Shown piece by piece: positions 32,211 through 43,945 of a DNA stretch of 64,000 bases. The position numbers and the translations under genes were made by a program. Under the pieces are notes generated by a model. The model had not been told where the DNA came from and did no database searches. It saw only the letters and a program-made list of their open reading frames with translations. Source of the stretch: Rhodeus uyekii (taxonomy: Eukaryota > Chordata > Actinopteri > Cypriniformes > Acheilognathidae); the NCBI GenBank assembly GCA_037043235.1, contig JAWRVZ010000030.1, positions 1,576,001 through 1,640,000 on the forward strand, written 5' to 3'. Position 1 is the first letter of the stretch, and every line of letters starts with the position of its first letter.

Positions 32211-35200
32211 ATGGCAGACGGAGCTGTCGTGGATGGAGACAAACTCAGCAAAAAGTACACAGGTTTCCAGCGTTATTACAGAGAACCTGCTGCTTCTGTG
32301 CGAGACACTGAACACGTGTTTGCTCGTGCGCGTTGAATCGCTCGGCTAAAGAAGCGCGCGCCGGGAAACGTGGCTCGATGCGCGTGAACTCGATTAACAG
32401 AGTGTAACGTTTGTGTGTTTGGTCTTTCTCTCTCTTTCTCCTTGCGAATAAATCATCTCGTTTATACTTGTAAGTCCCTTAAAACGTCAACTTCGCCCCC
32501 CATGATCCCCCCGCGGTGGTTCTACGGAATGCAAATGGCCTATTCGCACATGAGAGGTCCGAATCTTCCGTTACCGTTCGTTTCAAAGAACCGATTTGTC
32601 GGTTATTTTAGGTCTGGACTTCGTAAACATGGCGTTTATTGAAACGTCCCTGTGATTAGGGCCTTAAAGTATCTTGTTTTCGGCTTTTAATCAGTCAAGT
32701 GCTCTCTGAAAGCTTTCACTATCGTTTTCCGGGCCATTTCGAAAGCGGAATTATAACATTTGTAACCGCACACCAACACCCCACTCTTAAAACAGAAGAG
32801 GTTTGAATCAAGTGTTGAATTCGTTAGGAGTCGTATTGAATAACGTTTCGAATTCCTCTAAGGATATGGTTCTTAATTGGGAACCGATTCATTCAAATGA
32901 TTCATCGAAGTGATCCGACTCAAAAGAATGATTCGTTCGTGGTCAGCTGTGTTTGTCATTTTAAAGTCGGTATTTCATAACCGCATTATAATCACAGTTT
33001 TATTATTATAGAATTTGTCCGCATGGTAACACTTCATAATAAGGGTTTGTTGACGTTAGTAGGGACCTAACAATGGAAAATACTTAATTGCAGAAATTAT
33101 TAGTACATTATTATTTAAATGTATGCGTTTGGCTGACGCTTTTATCCAAACACATTGACATTCTAATTAGTTCTTGCTTTCCCTGGGAATCGAACCTGTG
33201 ACCTTGGCGTTGCAAGTGCCACTCTACAGTTTGACCTACAGGAAAGTCAAAATTTGTATCTGTCAATGTTATTTAATGGATCAGATAACATAAACTAACA
33301 ACAAACTGTTTACATTAATTAACTTAAAAAAACATCCTGAGAGACTTAATGCTCATTGATATGAAATAATCACAATTACTGCATTAGGACTTTATTGTGA
33401 AGTGTTACTCTACATTATTTGAAGACAGCAATAGCTGGGATACCGATATGCTTGTATGACAGTGAAAAGTTGGCGTATAATTCCTGTACCATGGTATGTT
33501 TTGTAAGGGTGCAATAAATCTGACCCCCTTTTTTTGGTTCATCAAATAGGGCCTCCATCAAATAGGGCATCATGTTGACTCTGGTCAGAATATGCGGGCT
33601 GCAAGCGTTCAGGGCGCAGACGTTTGCTCTTCCGAGTTCACAAAGCCTGCCTTTGCTTATTCAAGGAAGTCGCTGGAGAAGTGGCAAAAGGTTGGTGGTC
33701 TTTCCATTTAGTGCGAAAAGCGACCAACCTTTTGTCACTAAAAAACATTGATAGATGTGCGACAGCAGCGCTAGAAGCGTTTCTCCACATGGCGACTGAA
33801 CTTCTAACCCGATGTCTTTAGTGAGCTGAAAAGGCGCATGAAAGCTGAGAAGAAAGCAGCTGAGAAGGAAGCCAAGGTCAAAGAACAGCAGGAACAGAAG
33901 GAGACCAATGACAAGCCACAGCAAAATGCATATGGGGCCGATGAGGAAACCCTGGACCCAAATGTACGTTGAGTATTGATTATGGAAGTCGTGTTTGTGG
34001 CATGCAAATTGTTCTGTCGTGACTGATTTATCTTGTTTTCAATCCAGCAATACTTCAAGATACGTTCACAAGCCATTCAAGCCTTGAAGGGAACAGATGA
34101 AGACCCGTACCCTCACAAGTTCCACGTGGACTTGTCGCTTACGGAGTTCATTGAGCGATATAACCATCTTCAGCCAGGGGAACACTTGACTGACGTTGTC
34201 CTCAATTTATCAGGTAAACGTTTCCTACTAGTATTTAAGGGGATAGTTCACCCAAAAAAAGCCATCCTAGATGAATATGATTTTCTTTTTTCAGCCAAGC
34301 ACAATCAGAGTAAAAAAATATTCTGGCTCTTCCAAGCTTGGGAACGGTACCTTAGATTTTGAAACACAAAAAAAGCATCCATCTATCATAAAAGTAATCC
34401 ATACGGCTCCAAGGGGTTAATAAAGGTCTTCAGGTGTGAAACGTTGCGAGAGATGAGAATTGGGAGTCTTCAAAAATCACTAGCTTCAGGCCGTCTGCGT
34501 GTTCAGGAGAGTGTGGAGGTTGGACGCGTGACGTAGAGTGTGTGTGTGTGTGTGTAGCGTAAGCTCAGGTGAGAGTCGACGTCTCTCGCGGTTCAAACGA
34601 TTAGAGCTGGGCAACAAGAAGCTCCTCTTCTCTTATACCGACATCCTCAGACATTTCTCTTTAAAATTTCTCATTTTAGACTTCAAATTCATGACCTGTG
34701 TTTTGTTTTGCTCTATCCTCTGCGCTTCCGCATTCATCAATGCATCAGAAGTCACTCTTCCGGCAGAACTAAGGCATTAATAATACAAGTTTTCATGACA
34801 GATTTATTCAAATGTACAATAAATATTGAAAGGAACCGGTTAAATACAAATATAATAAATGTAATAGTGCATACGTGTAGTAAAATACAGTAATACCTTG
34901 AGATACGATCATAATCAGTTCCAGGACGAGCTCGTAACTCGAGTTGCTCGTATCGCAAATAATTTTTCCCATAAGAAATAACAGGAAAAAAAATTTAGCT
35001 GTTCCGGCCCTCTAAAAAACTCCCTTATTAGCGCTAATAACAATGGGAAAAACATGTTTTTAATTGCTATAGAGACATAACGAATCTTTTATAGTATATA
35101 AGGATTCCTGTGATATAAAATAAAATGTGATTTTAATTATGAGTTCTTACTTTCGAGACAGACGATACAGTAGCGGCTAATGGCGGCATGTGCGGAGGAG

Positions 35201-38200
35201 GAGGGATTACGTAGATAATGCAAACAAAATACTGAAGTGTAGTGTTTCTTCCCGTGTTGTGTATTTGTCATATTTATTTACCTCATATTTATTATTACTG
35301 AACACACATAACTCGTGCTGCTCCCAGCTTAATACTTGTGAATCACTCATCGCCCCCGGTAACCTCCCGCTGTAAAACCAAGCTGCCTCTAGTGGAGATC
35401 ATATGCAATTACACCATAAATGAGGAGCTCGTATCTCAAATATTTACTCGTATCTCAAAGCAAAAATTTGCTCTGAGGCTTGCTCGTATCTCGGAATACT
35501 TCTATCTCATGTATTATTGTACTCATTTATTCATTTTGTGGACACTTCTGTCCGAAGCGATTCCTCGTGAAGAGGCAGATCAACACAAGTGCTTATAATA
35601 CAATGTTTCAGACGTTGCTTAGAGTAGAATAAGCTAGAAAAGGGAGCGATTAAAGCATAGAAGTTTTTCCGAAAACAGCGTAAACTAAATGATTGTTTAC
35701 CTAGATAATGGTTCACAAAAGAAAGTTGAGAACCACTGATCTAAAACATTTGTTTCTGCTTGATTGAAAGGTCGCGTCCACGCTAAGAGGGCTTCAGGTG
35801 CCAAGCTGCTGTTCTATGACCTGCGAGGAGAAGGAGTCAAGCTGCAGGTCATGGCCAACTCCAGGTCGGATACGCACTCTTCGCCTTCACGCTTCACGGG
35901 CTTTTCACTCTTTGATGTAGTAACATAAACAATGCTTTCTTAGGAACTACAAATCAGAAGAAGATTTTGTGCACATCAACAACAAATTAAGGCGCGGGGA
36001 CATCATTGGTGTTCGGGGGAACCCTGGCAAGACTAAGAAGGGCGAGTTGAGCATCATCCCAGTGGAGATGACGTTGTTGTCTCCGTGCCTTCATATGCTT
36101 CCCCACCTTCACTTTGGCCTGAAAGACAAGGTAAAGACTAGTTTCTTTAACGCTGCTTTTGATGTTTCCCCTTTGTTTTCAGCACACCCTTTGTAGGGTT
36201 ACAATTTAGTGCCAGTACAGTAGCACAGCAAACCATTTTATTATGCTTATTAAAAATAGTTTATTATGGAAATAAAAAACTTTTAAAAGAATTTACTTTC
36301 AGTACATTACATCCAGCTGAATGTACTTTATTGCATGTTGATTGAATTTAAAGTGCATTATTTTTTTAACTAAGCTTTTTTTAAATGTATTTTTCTTTAT
36401 ATGTAATTTCACATTTACTTATGTTGTTTTTATGTTTTATAGTCATAGACTGCTTACATATTAACGGTAACCCTGCAGTTTTGCATATGCCTGCAAATGT
36501 TTAAAAATAAATGTTTGTAATATAAAAATATTATTATTTTCTTATTATATTATTTATTTTTAATGACTTTTTTATAATGAAAGTTTTATTGCAATTTAAA
36601 TATTAATTATTTTTAAATATTATTTTAAATAACATATTAATTTCTTATATTGTTGTTTAGCAGTCATAATAATAATTATTTGTCGTGTATATATATATAT
36701 ATATGCTATTATAGCTTGTAATGCTGTAATATTATTTAAAGAAATTATAATACTTTTATTTGCTATAAAAAACAATTATAAATATAATAAAATATATATT
36801 CTATAAAAATATAAATATATAAAAATAAATCTAGTAGCAATTTTTCTGGTTGAAAAAAAAAAAAAAGTATATATATGTATAATACATTTATTTTTTTCTC
36901 CCAACCAGAAAAATTGCCATTAGACCCCCCCATTTATTCGTCGTTCATGGTGTCGCATGATTATCTTTTTTCCTTTAGGAAACCAGGTTCCGACAGCGAT
37001 ACCTGGATCTGATTCTCAATGACTCCGTGCGGCAGAAGTTTGTCACCCGTTCCAAGATTATCACTTATCTCCGCAGCTTTCTGGACCAGCTTGGGTTTCT
37101 TGAGGTAAGGATGTTCTCCGCAAGAGAGATCTCTGTAAAGAACAAGCAGTGCAGTTTTAGAGAGCGGTTCTTCACTTCCCCCATGATTTACTATGTGCCA
37201 TTTATGAATAATGTGTTTTATAGATCGAAACGCCCATGATGAATCTGATACCTGGTGGTGCTGTAGCAAAACCTTTCGTGACCCACCACAATGAGCTCAA
37301 CATGAAACTCTACATGAGAATTGCTCCTGAGCTTTACCATAAGGTGAATGTGTCACAGCAACAGCCGTTAACATTTGAAATGTTGACGTTCTTGAGTTAT
37401 ATTGGATATCTAAACTTCATATTAATGTTGTAGATGTTGGTAGTCGGAGGAATCGACCGTGTGTATGAGGTTGGGCGTCAGTTCCGTAATGAAGGCATCG
37501 ATCTCACACACAACCCTGAGTTCACCACGTGCGAGTTCTACATGGCCTATGCGGACTATCATGACCTGATGGAAATCACAGAGAAGCTTCTCTCAGGTTT
37601 GTTAGGCTACACTTACACTTTTCTAACGGTGTGAACGGCACAGCCCACGTAGAATCTGATCTTTTGATTCTGATTTGGGCCACTTCCGTATTTTTGGTCC
37701 TAAATCAGATACAGTCAGATGTTTTGCAATGCGACTGCAGTTACCATGAGGAATGATTACCTCAAAATGTAGAAGTCATAGCACTTTACGGTTGATTAAA
37801 AAATGTGACTTGTATTTCAGAAAACCTCGCTCTCATAAGACCTATAAGACTTTTGTTCGTCTTTGGAATGCATCCTTTTTTTTTATTTAATATTCTCATC
37901 ATTTTTGTCCATCCATTGAAAGGCCATGCAAACAAAAATGTCAAGCTTCAAAAAGTTAGTGTTTTTATGAAACGTAATGCATTCATATGGAATTCAGTCC
38001 TTTTTATGACGTTTTGAGGGGCAAAAATCTCAGGTTTCGTTAAGTTTTCATGACCATTACAAATTTACACATGGCGATTGCGACCGTAAACGACGCAGAC
38101 CCGATGGAAGAATCAATGTCTTCTGAAGTGAAACGATAGTTGCGTGCAAGAAATCTTTTTTCATTGCTTATGGTCTACTGTCATACGAGCGTTCATTAGA

Positions 38201-41200
38201 GTTGTGGCGGGTGAAGAAGACGTTGATTCACTAGGGTTGTATGGCTAATTGTCCATTACTCTGAGTTTTTTTTTTATTTCTTCTCCCAATTCTCAAGCAA
38301 GTGTCAACCATTCACGTGCCTTATATGGACACTTGGATGGATTATTTTCCTAAAATTCTTTGTTAAAGTCAGGGATGGTGGGAGGGTTAGTAAAGGATGA
38401 GTTTTCATTTTTGGGTGAACTATGCCTTTAATTTAAGTCTGTTCGTTCATGAAAACACCGAGTGATGTTTCTTGGTGGCTTTCACAGGAATGGTGAAGCA
38501 CATTACTGGAGGTTATAAGGTGACGTATCATCCTGATGGTCCAGAAGGCCCAGCCCAAGAAATAGACTTCACTCCTCCCTTCAGACGGATCAGCATGACT
38601 CAAGACCTGGAGAAGGAACTGGGAGTGAAGTTTCCAGCTCCTGACTCCTACGACACTGATGGTATGGGTTACAGTCAGGAAACAACAGACAGAGAAGATC
38701 TGTTGAGTCGATACATTAAAATTGCATAGTTGAACGATGGCGGTGTAGCTTTACTCTTAAAAACTTGTGTTTTTTGACAGAAACGCGCAAGTTCTTAGAT
38801 GACCTTTGTGTTCAGAAAGAAGTTGAATGCGCTCCTCCCAGGACAACGGCTCGTCTTCTTGATAAGGTATGATAATGTGGCAAAATCTGCTGGTATAATA
38901 GAAATGAGCGAGCGGCTGGATTCACAAAACATTGTTCTTAACTGCTACTTAGATTAAAGTTAATAATATTTTGTATTCCTAAAGATAAAATATTCAAATA
39001 TTATTATGTTTAATGCATTTAAGGGCTTGACATTTTAACACTTGTCCACTTGTCCTGGACAAGTGTATTATTATTATTTTTTTATTTTGAAGGACAATTT
39101 AACTTGCTGACTGGATTATCCTCATTTAATCTTTCAGTGATTTAAAAACAAAAACAAGGACGTATCAAAATGCAAAACTGATTCTGATTTTGTTACATTC
39201 GATGTAAACTGCGATTGATATTGGATGGTGTATTTCTGGTCACAAGGCCGCGCTGTTGAAGCTTGTGCTGCCTGTTTCTCTATGAGAGATTTTCATGGAG
39301 AAATTCAAATAAATGAGCAGAAAAACGCATAAATAAACTCTTAAAAATGAACATTGAATTTATGAAAGGTAAAAAAAGGCCATTGTAAAGGTAAATATTG
39401 GAAGTGTGAATGAGGAGATTGCATGGAATTAACAAAGTAGACGTCATCCGTCCTCACGAGGAAATTTGTCACTTGATTGACGTATGGTGAAAAATGGTGC
39501 TTTGTTCACTCTGTAAAACCTCAAAACGACAAGTCAGCTGTTCATAAGTATTACAGGGAATTCTGGGAGTCGTTGCGTGTGTTTCGGTCAAGAACTTATC
39601 AATGTCTCCTAGAGCTGAAGCTGTCGGCTCGTGCGTCTTAATGCTAACGTTAATTGCCTACTGGTGTAAATGCATTCTTTTAAAGTAAAAAATTTATTTT
39701 ACAGTTGTATTTTGGATGCCTTATATATGTAAATCTGAGTGAAATAAAATACCGTAGACAAGATTGTAATTGGTTTTGTTTCCTTCTGCGACTGCATCTT
39801 TCTATATGCTCGTCTATGCATTGGAAATATTAGGGGTTTGTTTATGTCCCTAATCTTGGTTTAAACATCGGATACTTTATTTGTATTTGCATTTTTTGAA
39901 TTTGAAAGGTAATAAAAGTATAGTTTGATACAGGAGATCTCTGATTGTAGTCCTTAAGTCCTAGCAAACCTGTCTGTCTTCTGGTCGACTAACATTTAGA
40001 CTATTAGTGGGCAGCCCACATTTTTTGTATTACAGTTTTCAGAAGCCATTTAAAATAAGTCAAAGTGCTCATTTATGATTATTACATTATTAGTGTGTAA
40101 GCAAGCACAAAGAGTCTGTCTTAAGTATTATTATTACTGATCAAGTAGCATCAGTTTTTTTCTTTACATTTCTGTATTTAGCAGGTGCTTTTATTCAAAG
40201 AATTGGATTGTAATCAGATTATTTGTAAATTTTGTATACTTTTTTCATATTTTCTTCAACATGTACACATTTTACACTGATTTTTTCACATTGTTGTTGA
40301 TAGTTGGTGGGAGACTTCCTGGAGGTGAAGTGCATCAGCCCAACATTTATCTGTGATCATCCTCAGATCATGAGTCCTCTAGCAAAATGGTTTGTACCTG
40401 ACTTTTATTTCTGATTTTTCACAAATGGATCCTGCTCCTGGAGGGCCGGCGTCTCTGATCTGACTCATTCAACTGATGTATTTCTGTCTCTCCTCAGGCA
40501 CAGATCACAGAAAGGTCTAACTGAGCGCTTTGAGCTCTTCGTGATGAAGAAGGAGATCTGCAATGCTTACACGGAGTTGAACGATCCTATCAGACAACGA
40601 GAACTGTTTGAGCAACAAGCTAAGGTGAAACGATCACATACCTGATTTTACCACATAGTACTGTTTTTACTGTCTTTTTGATCAAATAAATGCAGCTTTG
40701 GAAAAAGACCTCTTTCAAAAACGTAAAATCATAACCAAAAGTTTGAGTGGGAGTGTATAGCGTTGGTCTTTAGACCCATTTCACGATTTGATTTTGCATT
40801 GGAGCCTATCCTATCAGGTACAGTATGTGGGAATTAATGCTGTAAACTATACAGGGAACATAAGTGCATAATATTAAAGGTTCAAATGAACTGATTTATA
40901 GGCTACTTGCATTTGAATTACACATGGACGTTTTTAAAATAACCTTATACAATAATACCTTGGTTTACAAGTTTAATTCGTTCCAAGAGCTCGTAACTCA
41001 AAATGCTCGTACACCAAAACAATTTTCCCCATAAGAATGCACTAAAAATCACTCGATTCGTTCCACATAACCATAAATGCCCATTTTAAATATTTTTTTG
41101 GTTTTACCCTATTAGTTACAGTTAAAGTCATAACCATTAAGATCTTGTATAAATACTAATTAATAATTGACAAATAAACTCTAAAAATACTGGACAATTT

Positions 41201-42758
41201 ACTGTAACGTGCAGCTTTGAGTAGCATCTGCTGCTGGCGTGAAGGAGACGAGAGGAGGGTTTTACTGCTTACAGGGAGAATTTCATCCCTTCTTTCTTAC
41301 TCATCTTGAGGTCATTGTCTATATGCTGTACTGTACGTATATATTTCACTACGTGAACAAAAGCGATCACAATTAATGTTAACAACACGAGGTAAAACCG
41401 CTGTAAATCACTTATAAAAGTATCACTGTGGTGAATGATGCAACCAAACCGAGCGACGCTGAGAGAATGAACGAGTGAAGGGGTGATGGACTTTGTGAGA
41501 GGCTGTCGTTGGGATATTACCAGTAAAAATGCACGTGACGATGCTGACAAAAAATGAAAAACACAAAAAATGCATGTAGGCGAGAATTTTTCTTGCACTC
41601 CGATAAAATGCTCGTATACAAAGTCACTCGTAAACCGAGGTATTACTGTAATGCATTTTTAACAAGAGGATCGTTTCTGCCTGTTTTTTTTATTTGTTTT
41701 TTTTATATAAACATAAATGCTGGCTGTCATAAAAACACGACTGATTTATTCAAACACATTACATATTGAAGAACAGGCAAAGTAAAAATACATTGAACAT
41801 GCAATATAGTTGCCAAAACTAACTGAACTGAGTTTTTCTCTCTGAATGGATTTGAGGTAAATGTAACATTACGACACATTCTTTACAAGCTGTTGAAACA
41901 CTGAATTGCATTTCAGTAATTTTTACTGCACATTCCTTCTGATGTTTATTCACCTTTATTCTGTGTTATAAGTAGTAGTAAAGCGGAAGAGATGATTCAG
42001 CGATCATTCACGCCACATTAAAGCACCAAAACCATATTTATTTTGTAATAAAATGAACAAAATATGAAAGCTGAGGTTTCAAATAAGAACTCCAATTGTG
42101 ATTTCTATCCAGCGGTTTTTTTATTTTATTTTTTTAAATGCAGTATCCCAAAATGTGCATTAAAAATAGGTGGATGAAAACATGTCATGCACCAAATCCT
42201 CCTCTGACATCGTTCCTCAAGTCATCTCCTTACTATCTTCATGTGATAAATGAAATCTGATGTACTGTAGTGTAACTGACTACAGCAGCAAGCCTAACCT
42301 CATCCCTCTTGGGACTCTGTAGAATGTGTTGGTCACTTTCCATGCCTTTTCGAATCGAAATCGGGCTTCGGGCACTTCACTAACAAGCTGCTTTGGCTAG
42401 AAAGTAACCTCCAGGTGAATGAATGTTCGTACTGTGTCCACAGGCCAAGGCAGAAGGTGATGATGAGGCCATGTTTATTGATGAGACCTTCTGCACAGCC
42501 TTAGAGTACGGCCTACCACCCACAGCAGGATGGGGCATGGGCATCGACCGGCTTGCCATGTTCCTCACAGACTCCAACAACATCAAGGTGTGTGTGTGTA
42601 AAGAAAGAACTGCACATTGTGTCCATGTAAGTAAATATGATTCAGTGGATGGTTTGAAATTGAAATTAAAACTCTCCCTTCAGGAGGTGCTTCTCTTCCC
42701 TGCAATGAAACCTGAAGACAATAAAGCAGTTCCTCCTGCAGAGGGAACATCAGTGTAA
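32211..42758 (+). CDS. kars1: Lysyl-tRNA synthetase, class II (cytosolic form)
   Basis: Charges tRNA-Lys with lysine using ATP, in the cytosol and the multi-synthetase complex. Fourteen exons join in frame: 32211-32254, 33822-33963, 34048-34213, 35771-35864, 35944-36130, 36979-37104, 37224-37343, 37434-37596, 38488-38661, 38781-38866, 40304-40389, 40498-40624, 42444-42587 and 42684-42758 (TAA). They give 577 residues (human about 597). Seen in order: a Lys-rich N-terminal helix (ELKRRMKAEKK), the OB-fold anticodon domain (about residues 63-211, with HKFHVDLSLTEF and RRGDIIGVRGNPGKTKKGE), the class II catalytic core with motif 2 FRNEGIDLTHNPEF (310 on), and motif 3 GMGIDR with Arg541. The ATG at 32211 is the first in a CpG-rich exon and matches the human cytosolic exon 1 in phase. 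It ends in GTSV, as in human KARS1. Confidence 0.97.
33025..33410. mobile_element. MITE with GGTAACACTTCATAATAAGG ends, holding a SINE
   Basis: The left end GGTAACACTTCATAATAAGG pairs with the right end 'actttattgtgaagtgttac'. A minus-strand SINE (33110-33247) is inserted in it. It sits in kars1 intron 1, just before the mitochondrial exon. Confidence 0.6.
33110..33247 (-). mobile_element. tRNA-derived SINE
   Basis: Reverse copy of the 18,793 family: 'ggctgacgcttttatccaaa', then 'gttcttgctttccctgggaa', 'gaccttggcgttgcaa' and 'ctacaggaaag'. Confidence 0.85.
33572..33690 (+). CDS. kars1: kars1 alternative first coding exon for the mitochondrial form
   Basis: In intron 1 of the cytosolic form, an ATG at 33572 opens 39 codons plus two bases (AG) before the donor AG|gttggt. 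Joining to exon 33822 makes AGT (Ser), so the product runs ...RSGKS-ELKRRMK. The human mitochondrial isoform likewise reads ...RS-ELKRR. The encoded 40-residue leader starts MLTLVRICGLQAFRAQ and is rich in Arg, Ser and Leu without acidic residues, as expected of a matrix-targeting presequence. A pyrimidine-rich acceptor (AG at 33548-33549 or 33563-33564) precedes it. Predicted mitochondrial precursor: 602 aa. Confidence 0.85.
34228..34450. mobile_element. Partial 'GATAGTTCACCC' family MITE
   Basis: It begins 'aaggggatagttcacccaaa', the typical end of this family, and continues with 'ctggctcttccaagcttggg'. No matching right end is found close by. It starts 15 bp after the donor of kars1 exon 3. 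The reverse end of another member ('ttttgggtgaactatgcctttaa') lies at about 38,410. Confidence 0.55.
34888..35519. mobile_element. pogo/Tigger-like MITE
   Basis: The left end is (TA)CAGTAATACCTTGAGATACG and the right end 'tctcatgtattattg' (TA), somewhat worn. The body shares 'aaactcccttattagcgcta', 'gagttcttact' and 'ggtaacctcccgctgtaaaa' with the copy at 1447-2151, in the opposite orientation. Confidence 0.75.
36190..36970. other. Very AT-rich kars1 intron
   Basis: The intron between exons 5 and 6 has long A/T runs, a short TA microsatellite at about 36,690 and the phrase 'ccagaaaaattg' and its inverse 'caatttttctgg' near 36,837-36,916, which could form a short hairpin. No exon or known repeat is seen. 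Confidence 0.5.
40950..41648. mobile_element. pogo/Tigger-like MITE, TTGGTTTAC variant
   Basis: The left end (TA)CAATAATACCTTGGTTTAC and right end GTAAACCGAGGTATTACTG (TA) are inverted repeats. The interior reads 'tcgtaactcaaaatgctcgt'. It sits in kars1 intron 12 and shows the 'ttac' variant of the family's 'atac' core. Confidence 0.75.
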
Positions 42759-43945
42759 CGCTGTGACTGAGGAAAACACACCTGAGGATTTCGTCCATCT
42801 GAGGAGTTCTTGATTCAGCCTGAACTGTCATGATGAGGGTTATAGCCTGAGTATTAAAGACCTATGCACTGTTCATTCTACAGGGAAGGATTTCAGCAGT
42901 TCTTTTAACGTATGGCTCACAGTTTTATGGGGAATAGGAACCCTGTTTTCTTCTGCCCTTTGTCGATTTCCTGCACTTTTGTGTTTTGGGGTGATTAAAC
43001 CAGATGTTTCTCAGATCTATATGGATGTTTTATGATCTTCTGTCCAACTGTATTTTTTAACACGCTTACAATGGCTGTTCAATTCAATCACATTAAATAA
43101 TGACTGAGACGACCGAAACAGTTTGTGTTTTGTTTCTATATCACTGATCGATAAGCTATTCTATACTTTTTTTTGTTTTTAAAGCTGTTTTATAATTCAT
43201 CATTTATATATATAATTTGTAGTTTTCATAATTTGCACGTTTGATTTCTCAACACAACTGGCCCCTACAAACATGAATTTCATTACATTAGATAACAAAC
43301 TTCAAGTGTACTTCATTTTATAAAGAGAATGTACAATATTTGATGAAATCCAAAAATGTGACTTTTAAACTATTATTTTACATTTATGTATTTGGCAGAT
43401 GCTTTTATCCAAAGCGACTTGCATTACATGCAAGTAAGTAATCAGTTCTTGCTTTCCCTGGGAATTGAACCCATGACCTTGGCGTTGCTCACACCACTCT
43501 TCTTTTTGAGGAAAGCTTTATTTCTATTATTATACATTGTTGAAATAGTGTAACATTATGGATTGTCAAACGACCCAGTGTGACTTAAGACATCCAGTAA
43601 AAAGTATAAGTAATCATGGCTAAGAAAAGCAGAAACTTTATTGTAAAGTTCTGAGGAAAAGTCACTTGAATCGGAGCATGCATGGCTTCAATATCTCCTC
43701 TAAAGAAACTTGGTTTTGGACTCCAGATATATAAAGTAATGTAAAAGAAGGGATTTTTACACTGCTATTGAATTTCGTCATGCTTGGACTTAGGTCGTTT
43801 AGTCTGTGCCAATGTTCTTGTCGTGATCGATATCAGGTCCGTGGGTTAGCGGGAGCGCGCAACTCTCTCAATCTCGCGGGCGCGCGCGCCTCCGGTCAAG
43901 TGCATCAGGCTGTTATTTCATGTCTGAAGCTCAGGCTCGGTGAAG
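42759..43945 (+). other. kars1-gcsh interval
   Basis: It holds the kars1 3' UTR with an ATTAAA at 42994-42999 as the likely poly(A) signal, a minus-strand SINE at 43375-43515, and a CpG-rich gcsh promoter at about 43,830-43,945 (gcgggcgcgcgcgcc). No TATA box is seen near gcsh. No further gene. Confidence 0.6.
43375..43515 (-). mobile_element. tRNA-derived SINE
   Basis: Reverse copy with 'ttatccaaagcgacttgcat', 'gttcttgctttccctgggaa' and 'catgaccttggcgttgc'. It lies between kars1 and gcsh. Confidence 0.85.

Noticed and set aside
33624..33821. 65-codon frame overlapping the mitochondrial kars1 exon
   Set aside because: Wrong frame; it runs through the donor at 33690 into the intron. The frame from 33572 fits the splice phase instead.
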